A DNA stretch of 64,000 nucleotides from Apostichopus japonicus. Its lineage: Eukaryota; Echinodermata; Holothuroidea; Aspidochirotida; Stichopodidae. The stretch covers positions 5,230,501 to 5,294,500 of the forward strand of contig NC_092576.1 in NCBI RefSeq assembly GCF_037975245.1, in the 5' to 3' direction. Position 1 is the first letter of the stretch; each line of letters starts with the position of its first letter. The notes beneath the pieces were generated by a model. That model did not search any database. It saw only the letters and a program-made list of their open reading frames with translations, and was not told the origin of the DNA. A program made the position numbers and the translations under genes. This document shows positions 47,460 through 59,203 of this stretch, in pieces.

Positions 47460-48076
47460 TCACCCACAGTAGTGCCTTCGTAAAGTGGTAGGGGTCTGCT
47501 CGTCGGATTCATTAGTCGTAAAGGTATGGTTTCCTTATTGGCGTTCACAATGGCCCTAGCGATCATCACGGGGTGCTTCTCGAGAAACTTCTCGCTGCAC
47601 TCCACAACAGCAGATTCTCCTTGCATTTTCCAGCCTGGGACTCGGGCCGTCGCCATCCCTCCGCTCGAGGCAGGAACAACCACCGCCTTGGCTAACACAA
47701 CTCTGCACCTATCAAGCTTTTCCTCAATGGTACTCTGCTGTAGTCCATCAATGGTCATCTCCCCCTTTCCAGCGGCTATCGTGCAATCGAATCTCTGTAA
47801 GAAGTCGTACCCAAGTAGAGCATCAGCGTCTATATCTGCCACCCAAATATCATGCATCGCTTCTAGTTGCCCCACTTTAACCAGGAATCTACCACGTCCC
47901 ATACTGTGTAGTGGTCTACCATCCGCTACCGCCAAATTCTCTGCAACGTCGTCAAGGACCTTATTCCTCTTAGCGCACAGTCGCTCAAAGAACTTCGTTT
48001 GCATAACAGTGAACTCAGACCCGGTGTCGACAAAGAAATTCACAACGACCCCTTCCAGCTGCCCCTTCACGTACAA
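47429..48076 (-). pseudogene. Retrotransposon aspartic protease region
   Basis: On the minus strand: VNFFVDTGSEFTVMQTKFF with the DTG active-site triplet, and later DADALLGYDFLQRFDC, the usual second conserved block of retropepsins. The stretch is free of stops, but it belongs to an element without complete reverse transcriptase or integrase. Confidence 0.85.
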
Positions 48077-48220
48077 ACCACGGGTACCAACGGACCGGAC
48101 TCTGCTCCTAAAAAGTGGTATTGCGGGCTCACCTAGCGGAAAAGTCAGACTCAGCCCTACGAATCCGACTTCTGCTCGTTTTCCGTCTTCTTTACGCCAT
48201 CCGGTCGGCTCTCGTATTTC

Positions 48221-48830
48221 TTAGGCATAGGGCAATTCCTTCTGAAGTGGCCTATTTCTCCAGAGTTCGAACACTTGATCGATCGATTTTAACCTATGCA
48301 ATCTGTCGTCATTTCTGCTCTTTGTCTGGTCCTTCTGTAAAAGGGCGGTCAAATGAGTTCCCCAATTCAGTCGATGGATGGGATCTCCCCTCGGCCTACC
48401 ATCATTCATCCACATGGTCCGGGGGCTTCTCCACTCTCGCCCTTGGGCAGTTAAGTCCTCTAGAGCTTGGATACTGGACCTATCTGGTTGACGAGTGGAG
48501 GGTTGTCGGACGGATTGCTGTATCGTGTCTTGCGCCTCTCCTCTCACTTATGCGGCGGTGGGCTCTTCAGTCAGTAAATTTCGACTCGTCATCTCGTCGT
48601 GCCGTCTATATCTATTTCGGTCACGGCTTCCCTCTTCTGCATGAGTCACTGGTCCCTCTTCCAGTAACGGGTCGAACTCAGCCACCTCAGATCGGTGAAA
48701 ATCGGGGAGCGACCATGCACGCTGCTCATTCGTCAAATCATCTGCAAACGGGTTGGTGTCCGACATCTTCCTTCGCTCTAACCAAAACGAACACACTGGA
48801 ATCCCACCGCTGCCACCAATGTAACGCGCC
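48221..48830 (-). pseudogene. Retrotransposon gag-like region with zinc-knuckle remnant
   Basis: The minus-strand frame begins near MSDTNPFADDLTNEQRAW and is broken by an in-frame stop at about 48,548. Near its end (about 48,230-48,273) another frame gives IKCSNSGEIGHFRRNCPMP, a CCHC-type knuckle in which the second Cys is Ser. The frame shifts and the lost Cys show decay. Confidence 0.65.
48798..48818 (-). other. Primer binding site, tRNA-Leu type
   Basis: One base inside the right LTR the plus strand reads GGAATCCCACCGCTGCCACC followed by A. This equals the 3' end of animal tRNA-Leu (AAG/TAG type; T-arm end, acceptor strand, CCA). The minus strand is therefore complementary to that primer. 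Confidence 0.8.
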
Positions 48831-49918
48831 GTCCTCGGTGGTGTGCGCAAGGAAGAGTGGAAATGCGGGAACACAGGAATGAGGCTGTCGACAGGAGATA
48901 TTAAAGTTTACCCTTTATTTACGATCTATATACATGTCAAGATGGTGCACGGTGGTCGTGCAATACAGAGGCAATTATTAAATATGAAACCAGCTTTAAA
49001 CACATGCTCAGAAGTTGATGAAGTTAAATACAACACAGTACATTACTAATGGCGGGTCTCGGGGCGGAGTTATATAAATAGTTGATTGTTTAGCTGTACC
49101 ATGCACATCTCGGCTCTGGAGGAAAACAGCTAAAACTAGATAGACTGTCCCTTTAAGTTACGCACCAGCCAGAAAAGTAAACATCCCCGTAAAAGATTGG
49201 AAATAGTCCGCAGCGTTGGAGGTCATCGTTGGCTGTGAAGGCTGTAGATATAGATGTAATGTTTACAAATACTTTGTTGAATGGTGAACGGCGGCGCAGT
49301 TGGCGGGATGGTGAACGGCGGCGCAGATGAACAGAAGGAATGTAGAACCTGGTCTTCAAGGTTAGTTTACTCGTTGTCCGATCCGACCTCCTGCGCTGGC
49401 CCACCGCTGTTTGCGCCAATAGATGACTCGTTCGTCTCCTAACTCATGATCAAAATCGTTCTCCCTGTCCTAGTCCGAGCAGGGAACCAACCCCCTGGTA
49501 CGAGCCAGCAGTTGCTTTTAAACAGAAACTACTTCCTTTACCTACAATGTGTGAACCTACACTTAACCCTATTAGAAACATAAGCCACGCCCAGTCTACA
49601 ACCACCAACCAATAAAACACGATAAAATACGACATGCGTGCTGGTTAAGATTTACCCAGACCTAACATGTTTGGCCCCTGGAAAACGTGACCTAGACGTC
49701 CTACTCAGTGGCCTCCAAAATCGGGCAACATGAGAGAGTTCCCCCTTAACGTTGTTCATAACTCAAGCAAGAAACACCCCTTATAAGATTTTATCTAACA
49801 AACAATTCCCGTAAAGCGTCTAATATAATGTAAAGAATCAACCCAAGTTAAAAAATTTGATTAGAGAAAATACTTGTTAACGCTAACGACACACAAGGAG
49901 CTTTGACGTGTCGTTACA
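48820..49918 (-). repeat. Right LTR (5' LTR of the minus-strand element), rearranged
   Basis: Matches the left LTR at both ends, but 49,062-49,285 is replaced by sequence that is the inverted partner of 46,804-47,022, preceded by TTATATAAATAG. Only about two 27-bp units follow. Confidence 0.8.
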
Positions 49919-49997
49919 TCATCGTATTGTATTAAAGCAACAATAGAACCTGCGCATATGCTATATCCTATTGATGGATAGGAAAGTAAACTTCAAC

Positions 49998-50394
49998 CAG
50001 TGGCAGAGCTAGGGGTATTGGTCAGGGGGCAAGAATGGTCTGTAGATGCGCTTTCGACACTATCTAAGCGGAGCGCCACCATAGGTTGGCGCGGAGCGTA
50101 CAGAAAATTTTTGAGTAAAGATACTCCCTAGATCGCAGGAAATGACCCTTTCCGGGCCTTGCTAATTTGCAGATAAACGAAAAATAAATAGGTGTCATCG
50201 CCATTTTGTCAGAAAATTACACCAACAAATTGTGACAAATGTCAATAGGTAGATGAGAGCGCAATAAAAAAGTCAATAATCGCGAATAAGTATGAAGTAG
50301 TAAAAAGCTGAAAAGGGCGCCAGCAGTCCATTTGAGTCCGTCAGGGGAGGGGGGGCATTCGCCTCCCCCTGACTGTATGGACGCTCCGCCACTG
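49998..50394. mobile_element. MITE-like unit with CAGTGGCRGAGC ends
   Basis: Begins CAGTGGCAGAGCTAGGGG and ends as the reverse complement of CAGTGGCGGAGCGTCCAT. A further GTCAGGGGG word lies about 25 bases inside each end. No transposase is encoded. The flanks ACTTCAAC and CTCAAGTA are similar but not an exact 8-bp duplication, so an hAT-type assignment is tentative. Confidence 0.65.
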
Positions 50395-52554
50395 CTCAAG
50401 TAACGGTGATAACAGTGTTGTTGTGACTGAGATGACAGTCTGCTCTTGCTGTTTGCACATTTAGTCCTAACCGCTATTTAAGAAGATTGAGATGCAACAC
50501 GACAGAGGCCTTGTTGCAAAAGACTTAGTGAAAAAATGTTTGTGGTAAGTGTTTGTATCCTTGTTGAGGTTATGAAGTGATAAATTGTATTTCATGACAA
50601 CCTGAAAGTATGCACATGTGAGTCATCATACATCACCGAAGGCATCTGAGAGTAACAAAATGGAGATTAATTTACAAATAAAAACAATATAATATTATAG
50701 AGAAAAAGCAGACTACCTGTAAATAGACAACAATGTACTGTGACAGACTGTTCAAATTGCTGCAATACCTGTTTATAGGCATACATCTATGGTGGTGTCT
50801 TGTTCCATATGAACTTCAATATTCATCAGTAAAGCATTCACATTTAAACAAAAAAAATAGAAACATCATGTCAATTATTTTTAAGTGAAATATCTGTTTT
50901 TTTTTAAGAATAATCATTTTATTGAGGGGAGTGGGGTTGTTATATTTTGGAGAAGTTATCTATTTCTTCTTTCATGTTGATTTTTATTTTGCGATTATGA
51001 ATATATTTGGACGAATTTAAGAGAAAATTGAAGGGTTGCGGAGGTGCGATTGTGCACGTTTCGCAGGTGTACAATACACATACTAATGATATGTGGTATA
51101 GTGATCAGGTAGACCAGGCCGAGCCTACACACCCGCTACAGTTAACTGTGGTATAGTATTTTAAGAGACTTGGCTACACTGTCAACCTCCACAATTGATG
51201 TTATCGGGAAACAAAAATGGGGGCGCTAAACACCAAACACATGGGCGGCTCATTTCAATATAGCTGGTCCAAGTAAACAAAATATCCTGAGCTAATAAAT
51301 GGCACACTAGCTTAAATTCAAAGGCTCCTAAAAGTCGTGCTCCTAAAAGTCATATGTTAAACCAGTGCAACAATTACCAAAAGATGTACTATTATGCAAC
51401 GTGTTGTAGATCAAATAAAACAAATGTCAACGTAGTGGATATCAGCACCCAGGACAAAGAAGAATTCTTTATAGACGATATCTCAAAGAATGGTCTGTGC
51501 TGTTTAAGTTCAGTCGCACAGACATCGGGTTCAGACTTGACCCAGATGTTCAAGTAAACAGTTTACCTGTTTAATAGCACAATATACTCAATTCTAAAAA
51601 AATAACTGCATATGGAAGACTCCAATACCAATTTTGGGTCGATGTGTGACCAAGGTTAAACAAAACTGTGAAACTCACTGTGTATCGTTTGTTGTGGTTC
51701 CGAGATACGTTCATACACTGATGGATCTCCGAATATGTGATAACCTAGCATATGAAAGACTCCGATACTAGTTTTGGGTCGATGTGTGCCCAATTTAAAC
51801 ACAAATGTTAAACTCACTTTGTATCGTTTGCTGTCGTTCCGAGAGACGTTGATCCACTGATTGATCTCCAAATATGTGATAACATAGGCTTAAGTATGAG
51901 GTTTTTTTAGGGTTCAGAGTAGTCCTGTACAACACTGTGAAAACATGAGTAACATGTATGTTCACATATGTGAGGAATATGCAGAAGTATATGAGGGATT
52001 AGGTTATCTGCCCAAGGAACATACAATAGAATTAGAACTTGATAGAATAGAGAGCATATATATGCAATAACACATATGTGCTATTACCAAAGTCATTGAA
52101 CCAACTGATTGGGCCCACCCATTAGCCTGAATACTGATATAGAGAGTGAGTACTTTAAATTCCCTCCCAGAGAGGATATACTATGCATGAGAAATAGGAT
52201 TAACCTAGCTCAAACTTGTGCACAATCCTAACGTTATTTGGTAGATTTCGATTTCTACGATGACATTTTGCATTCTTTTTCAGGACCTGAGGACTACCAT
52301 AGGACCACACACCAAATTATGGGTGCCATCATTGTCTGGTGGGGGGGGGGGGTAACAAAGAAGAAATGATAAACGATTGCTTCCAGTACTAAAAGCTGCA
52401 TGTAACTTAAAAATACATATAACAAAATGCAATCTAGGAGCAAGAGAGCTTACACTTCTTGTATCTTTGTCTTAAGATTAACAACTTACTTCCTGTTCCC
52501 AAGTTTATTCATTCCTTACCCAAGTTATAGGCGTCCGTTGTCTTAATTCCGTGA
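50395..52554. other. No gene seen; 139-bp tandem duplication at 51,610-51,890
   Basis: TATGGAAGACTCCAATACCA and the following text (about 51,610) is repeated from about 51,749 with roughly 10% drift, both ending AATATGTGATAAC. A poly-G run lies near 52,340. Small frames have no features. Confidence 0.55.
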
Positions 52555-53429
52555 AATCATCATGCTTGACCACAGATGGCAACCTATTGCATCTGATGTG
52601 TACACAGATGAGGTTAGTCCCAGCCCTCTTCTATATATGTGCCTAAGTAATTACAACAAATATTCCACATGTCTCAGAGAGTTTCTCGCCCCTTCTCGGG
52701 AAGTAATGACTTAATTAAATGCAGTAGTTTTTTTTTGAGGGGATGAGGGGAAATAAGAAAAATAGTTTATATTCTACATTTATATCTATGTCTGAAGTTT
52801 CTCGTTATCTGCTGTTCTACCTATTTAATAATTGAGCCCTGACCTAACTGTGCCGGAGCCCTCTAACATAACATGGCGCCCAACGTGGGGAGTACGACTT
52901 TGATGTGGGTCTGGGTGAATTTCCAGTAAGCAGGAAGTAAGTAGTTACATTTAAGACTACGAGGAACGTAAGCACATGCCTGAAGTGATACAAATGGGAT
53001 ATAACTCTATAATGTATTACGCAAACCATGCCCATACATTACGACTTCATTTATCGTTCTCCACAAATGCAGATTGTCACAACTACCCATATGGCATTTC
53101 TCTAGAGTAGATCGTGATAACGAAATTGCTAATTGAGTGACCTCACTAGAAGGTCACCCAAAAAATAGACCCTTTGCCGAAAAAAAAATAAAACCAGATA
53201 CACCAATGACCGTAAGGTAGATTAATGATCAATGTTCTAAATTTTGCCAAAGCTTGACAAAACGTTTTGCAAAGATATTTACCCTTCAAGTGACATATTA
53301 CTGCGGCAACATTTTAAATTAAATTCAGCTTAACGGTAAGAGCATATATCCCCAAAAGGAATAACGAAGCGTTTAATGATTATAGTTCAAGGAAACTTGT
53401 TTTGGAATCATTTCGTAGTTACAGCTTAT

Positions 53430-53720
53430 TAGCAACTCTTGTTTGGGGTAGTAGTGACTCCAATTTGGAATAGTAGCACCTTCCGGTTAGGGTAGTAGTA
53501 ACGCCGCAAAGTTATAGTAGCATCGCCGCCTGAAGTTGAAGTAGCGTCGTCTGTTTAAAATAGTAGCAGAGCCACCTTTTTACAGAAGCATCTTCAGTCA
53601 GGAGTAGTAGCACGACCTGTTATGGGTTGTAGCAAGGAGGTTCCAGGCAGAATCTCCTTGGTTGTATAGCACATCCTGTTTTGGGTACTTTCAGATCCTG
53701 TGGTATTTCGGCGTTCCATG
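53430..53720. repeat. Degenerate GTAGTAGC repeats upstream of gene B
   Basis: Same word order as the two blocks at 10.5 and 11.0 kb, present once here. Confidence 0.7.
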
Positions 53721-55534
53721 CGAATGATCTGTGCAACGCGTATCGTTGTGTTGATTTTGGTTTGATTAGACTTTGTACCATTAACATCTCGTTATTTCTA
53801 TCCGGTAATGATGGTTCTAGATTGGAAGGCGATACTGTCTAGACCCAGTACACAAAGAGACGTAGCCTAGCTTAGTGCTTGTAGGCTAGCTCTAAGTTTT
53901 GTTTTTACATAAGCGTATGCTGCATTAGGTTGTTTCGAAGTCAAAGTAAGCTTGTGTAGTCTAACCGAGTGCAGATTCCTTTCTACAACTGGATTAAAGG
54001 TCCGTTGTGTACTACTCTGTAATTTGGTAATCCTTTGCAGCTTTGATATGGTATGTTTATTTCATTTACATGACTCATAACTATAAATCACTATTGCAAA
54101 CGCCGTCTTACTGGAAAACATTGAGTGAACATTATATGACTGAGTTAAATTTATTGTGAAATCTTGGAATTGTTAGCCCATTTGTGAAGGAACCAAAGTA
54201 AGATAAACATAGGATGTTTGGTAAATAACAAGTTTCATTGTAAATGGTGTCTCCGATCATACAATGATAGCGCGGGTTTAGGTTAAAGAGACACGTTGCT
54301 ATACCTAGTTAAGTAAGATGGGCATTAGTGCATATCTGTTGACTTAGTATGGACAAAAAGCTTGTTTCATTTCTCTGTCATTCCGTGTCAAATCACTGAC
54401 GGCTGTTGCCCCTCACAAAACGTGTTTGGAGTTTATTTTGCCTAGTTTATAGTTATATAATGTTAAATTACTCAAATCAATCAAAGCTCAATCAAAGTTT
54501 GAGATTTCCATTGTAATGTTTTGCCATTATACAGGCTTTTTGAGTCCTGTTATTGCTATTCAAGCTCATATCATGTTTCACGGTCATTGTCAATACCTCC
54601 TGGATGTATTGTACAAACATTAGATCTCTACTACAATACAAAATCTTTTTTTTCAACCTGACCCATTTGAACTATACAGTTGTCAAAGACGACATATTTT
54701 GCACTTCGTAGCAACTCACATTTTCTATGAGCATTAATTTCTGGATATAACCTCACTTATTTGATTTTATTGTATTTCCTTGTAAATTAACTGGAGGTTA
54801 GTGAAAAACAGCACCAAAGAAAAACATATGAAAACAAGTGATTACAGTGATATGGAGGATATGAAGTTTCAAATTCTATCGAAGAAAAGGTTCTCTTGCT
54901 ACCTTGCTCGTGACTTACTATACAAATAGTCGACCTATAAGCGGGAAGCAACGGTTATCCTATCGTTGGTGTGTGACAAGACTGAAGGGTGGGGTTGGGA
55001 GAGCGTAGCACCCAAACCCCAAAGTCCATCGGGGGTAAATGATTAGGCGGGGAATTTTCTTTAATAGACCCCTCCTCCGGGAACAAGACACTCAAGGAAA
55101 ATAAGTCAAAAGTATTGTAAAGCACTACATTGCCTTTAGACCTAACGTATGGAGTTAAGGGTTCAATCCCCTAGCCCCCAAATCGAAGGATCCCCCCTTC
55201 CCTACCATCATCTCTGAGTCTAATGCCTGTCTCTGTTCTGCACATCTGCATGTCCATCAATATGTCCTTTTAAGGTGTATGTCTTTGTAGTGTTACATAG
55301 CAAGTATAACATAAATGGGTTTGTTTTATCATTATTTTTTGTAATAAGAAAACCAACAGAAATCTCATCCGTAGATTATAGATTAAAAATCATCTTACAT
55401 AATTCCACAGCAATCCGTGCCCACAGGTCTATGGAGGGCCATTCTGAATACCAGGACTGATTCCATTCTTTGATGATGTCCCACGTTCAATTTATGTCAG
55501 GAGTACAATTAAATGTCTTTTTTTTCTTTCTCAG
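53721..55534. other. Upstream region of gene B, no exon recognised
   Basis: Collinear with the region upstream of gene A. A GGGTTCAATCCCC word at about 55,158 recalls a pol III B-box, but no A-box was found. TTTCTTTCTCAG before the ATG is acceptor-like, implying an unseen 5' exon. Confidence 0.4.
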
Positions 55535-55589
55535 ATGTCTACAACAAACCTTTTTGTGATCCCTGCTATCCTTTGGTGCATTTTAAGTG
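55535..55589 (+). CDS. IgSF receptor gene B, signal-peptide exon
   Basis: The ATG at 55,535 immediately follows TTTCTTTCTCAG. The exon encodes MSTTNLFVIPAILWCILS and a split Gly codon, ending in phase 1 at GTAAGATC (55,590). A short N-region, hydrophobic core and small residue near the junction fit a signal peptide. Only one such exon precedes the three V-like exons, since the duplicated units start downstream of it. The start is better preserved than in gene A. Confidence 0.82.
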
Positions 55590-56118
55590 GTAAGATCCAG
55601 TACCGGGTACCGCATTTATCTCGGAGAGTGGAGGGAGGGGGGGGGGGGCTGCGGTGGGTTATATATGTATGGGAGAAGGAAGGGTTACATGTTTACATAA
55701 AGATACAAGAAGTGAAATGAAAGACCTGCATTTCGGTATTAAGACTTCATATGTCTGGAGAAGTACTTACTCAATCACATCACATGCATACGCCCAGCAT
55801 TGAAAGGGACGAATTGTCAGGTAAAGGTTGGGGTTGGTGACCTTTGTAAATGTGGTGAATGTGTCTGGCAAACTGATGGAAATGCAATGTGGAGGATGCT
55901 ATTCTGTTTGGGGTAGGATGTCATTCGAATGGTATTTTTTAATTGTAGTTGAATGCAAGGCAAAATTCATTACAATTTCATATGATGGTTCTATGTTCCT
56001 TAGACTTAACAATTTATACATTTTGGACTGGAGAATGGAACTCGGTCTGAGAGAAAAATATACTACAACTTTCATTTGATATAAAACAAGATAAACGTCT
56101 TTTTTTCTTCAATTACAG

Positions 56119-56448
56119 GAACGGTTGTCTCATCAGATAAGTGCCAGACTCCGCAATATCTGCAATTGGGGAAGAAAGGTATAATATCCTGCAACTTTCC
56201 TGGTGATTTATATGGAACAGTTTGGTACAACTCGTCCAATTTGACTAGCGAAGATCGACAACTAATTTCCAACATAGAAGGTTATGTATTTGGACCCGGA
56301 TACGAGTCCGGAGAATACGGTGTTCAACCTGATGGATCTCTTGTAATCAACACAGTTTCCACCAAACATGATACTTATTTCGGTGTATCGACATTGGCGA
56401 CTACAGAAGATGATCCAATCGTTGAATATGTCCGTGTAGTTGTCTACG
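56119..56448 (+). CDS. IgSF receptor gene B, V-like Ig exon 1
   Basis: A 330-nt exon (phase 1 to 1) between CTTCAATTACAG and GTAAGTCG. It begins GTVVSSDKCQTPQYLQLGKK, with the extra N-terminal Cys. The B-strand is GIISCNFPGD, the C-strand TVWYNSSNLT (sequons NSS and NLT), and E/F strands are GSLVINTVSTKHDTYFGVST. The F-strand Cys is replaced by Gly (TYFGV). It ends IVEYVRVVVYG. It is a V-like extracellular domain. It differs from exon 2 at three bases only, all within about 20 bases around HDTYFGVS. Confidence 0.9.
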
Positions 56449-57496
56449 GTAAGTCGACTTCTTTGATAACAACATGCATATCTGTCGAAACACTGGACCG
56501 AGTTCAGAGTTTGGAACGAAGAGGTAGAGCACAATGCAACGTGGAATCCACAGAAAAAGAAACAGTAAGAGGTTCAACATTTCGACTGGCGCTTGATAGA
56601 GCCCAACGAAACACGTCATAAGCATAACACAGGGAAATCCCTCCCATAAGTTTTAGATACGCGCCTGTTCGTTTGATCTCCGAACCCTTTTCTGTACATC
56701 TCTCTAGCTCATGTAAATATTCAACCTCAAGTCATCCTCTAATAAGAAAACAATCTAGCCAATGACCAATTTTATACCTACTGTTTGGAGATTTCTTCTC
56801 AGAAATCGTTCGCGTTTATTACGAATAAAAGCTTGGTAAAGGATTCCTCGATGATCATCACATTCTCCTATCATATCTCGTTATCATTTTTCAGACATGT
56901 CTCCCTTTAGCTGACAATAAAAAAGTCAATCGGGGGTTTGTTCATTTATCAATCCATCCATTTATTCATCCCCATCCCCCATCATATGTTTATTATACAA
57001 ACGATGAAAGAAGAGACTGGGGGACTGCGGTGGGTTATATATGTAAGGGAGGAGGAAGGTTTACATGTTTACATAAAGATACGAGAAGTGAAATGAAAGA
57101 CCTGCATTCTGGTATTAAGACTTCCTATATGTCTGGAGAAGTACTTACTCAATCACATCACATGCATACGCCCAGCATTGAAAGGGACGAATTGTCAGGT
57201 ATGGGTTAGGGGTGGTGACCTTTGTAAATGTGGTGAATGTGTCTGGCAAACTGATGGAAATGCAATGTGGAGGATGCTATTCTGTTTGGGGTAGGATGTC
57301 ATTCGAATGGTATTTTTAAATTGTAGTTGAATGCAAGGCAAAATTCATTACAATTTCATATGATGGTTCTATGTTCCTTAGACTTAACAATTTATACATT
57401 TTGGACTGGAGAATGGAACTCGGTCTGAGAGAAAAATATACTACAACTTTCATTTGATATGAAACAAGATAAACGTCTTTTTTTCTTCAATTACAG

Positions 57497-57826
57497 GAAC
57501 GGTTGTCTCATCAGATAAGTGCCAGACTCCGCAATATCTGCAATTGGGGAAGAAAGGTATAATATCCTGCAACTTTCCTGGTGATTTATATGGAACAGTT
57601 TGGTACAACTCGTCCAATTTGACTAGCGAAGATCGACAACTAATTTCCAACATAGAAGGTTATGTATTTGGACCCGGATACGAGTCCGGAGAATACGGTG
57701 TTCAACCTGATGGATCTCTTGTAATCAACACAGTTTCCACCAAACATAATACTTATTTCGTTGTATCAACATTGGCGACTACAGAAGATGATCCAATCGT
57801 TGAATATGTCCGTGTAGTTGTCTACG
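57497..57826 (+). CDS. IgSF receptor gene B, V-like Ig exon 2
   Basis: A 330-nt exon (phase 1 to 1) with the same splice signals as exon 1. It is identical to exon 1 except in the F-strand segment, where it reads KHNTYFVVST like exon 3. The Cys position is Val. It therefore looks like a mosaic: exon-1 sequence carrying an exon-3 patch. Whether it is used together with, or instead of, its neighbours cannot be told from DNA. Confidence 0.9.
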
Positions 57827-58873
57827 GTAAGTCGACTTCTTTGATAACAACATGCATATCTGTCGAAACACTGGACCGAGTTCAGAGTTTGGAACGAAGA
57901 GGTAGAGCACAATGCAACGTGGAATACACAGAAAAAGAAACAGTAAGAGGTTCAACATTTCGACTGGCGCTTGATAGAGCCCAACGAAACACGTCATAAG
58001 CATAACACAGGGATATCCCTCGCATAAGTTTTAGATACACGCCTGTTCGTTTGATCTCCGAACCCTTTTCTGTACATTTCTCTAGCTCATGTAAATATTC
58101 AACCTCAAGTCATCCTCCGATAGGAGAACAATCCAGCCAATGACCACTTTACCCCTACTATTTGGAGATTTCTTCTCAGAAATCGTTTGCGTTTATAACG
58201 AATAAAAGCTTGGTAAAGGATTCCTCGATGATCATCACATTCTCCTATCATATCTCGTTATCATGTTTCAGACATGTCTCCCTTTAGCTGACAATAAAAG
58301 AAGTCAATCGGGAGTTTGTTCATTCATCAATCCATCCATTTATTCATCCCCATCCCCCCATCATGTGTTTATTATACTAACGATGAAAAAACGACTGGGG
58401 GACTGCGGTGGGTTATATATGTAAGGGAGAAGGAAGGGTTACATGTTTACATAAAGATACGAGAAGTGAAATGAAAGACCTGCATTCCGGTAATAAGACT
58501 TCCTATATGTCTGGAGAAGTACTTACTCAATCACATCACATGCATACGCCCAGCATTGGGAGGGACGAATTGTCAGGTAAGGGTTAGGGGTGGTGACCTT
58601 TGTAAATGTGGTGAATGTGTCTGGCAAACTGATGGAAATGCAATGTGGAGATGCTATTCTGTTTGGGTAAGGATGTCAATTGCATGGCATTGTTTTAACT
58701 GTAGTTGAATGCAAGGCAAAATTCATTACAATTTCATATGATGGTTCTATGTTCCTTAGACTTAACAATTTATACATTTTGGACTGGAGAATGGAACTCG
58801 GTCTGAGGGAAAAATATACTACAACTTTCATTTGACATGGAACAAGGTAAACGTCTTTTTTCTTCAATTACAG

Positions 58874-59203
58874 ACACGGTTGTCTCATCAGATAAGTGCC
58901 AGACTCCGCAATATCTGCAATTGGGAAAGAAAGGTATAATATCCTGCAACTTTCCTGGTGGTTTATATGGAACATTTTGGTACAACTCGTCCAATTTGAC
59001 TAGCGAAGATCGACAACTAATTTCCCACAGAGAAGGTTTTGTATTTGAACCCAGATACGAGTCCGGAGAATACGGTGTTCAACCTGATGGATCTCTTGTA
59101 ATCAATACAGTTTCCACCAAACATAATACTTATTTCGTTGTATCAACATTGGCGACTACAGAAGATGATCCAATCGTTGAATATGTCTGTGTAGTTGTCT
59201 ACG
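58874..59203 (+). CDS. IgSF receptor gene B, V-like Ig exon 3
   Basis: A 330-nt exon (phase 1 to 1) between CTTCAATTACAG and GTAAGTCG. It differs from exon 2 at about 12 bases, nearly all changing the protein: Asp to Gly and Val to Phe near the Trp (GGLYGTFWYNSS), then HREGFVFEPRYESG in place of NIEGYVFGPGYESG, and Arg to Cys in VEYVCVVVYG. The new Cys near the G-strand is an odd addition. It is the closest exon to the constant body and the most like the single V-like exon of gene A in its flanking intron. Confidence 0.9.

Larger units (their letters stand above)
44754..49918 (-). mobile_element. Decayed Ty3/gypsy-like LTR retrotransposon
   Basis: Two direct LTRs (44,754-45,770 and 48,820-49,918) with TGTAACG...CGTTACA ends flank an internal region read on the minus strand. 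The order is primer site, gag with a zinc knuckle, aspartic protease and the start of reverse transcriptase. Most of reverse transcriptase, RNase H and integrase is missing. A clean 5-bp target duplication was not found, although TCATCGTA occurs near both outer ends. Confidence 0.85.

Noticed and set aside
47526..48882. Long plus-strand open frames of 232 and 255 codons
   Set aside because: They lie antisense to the retrotransposon protease and gag regions, which have recognisable motifs on the minus strand.
56401..58003. Minus-strand frames of 74-90 codons repeated in the V units
   Set aside because: They are antisense to the V-like exons and the following introns and repeat only because the units repeat.
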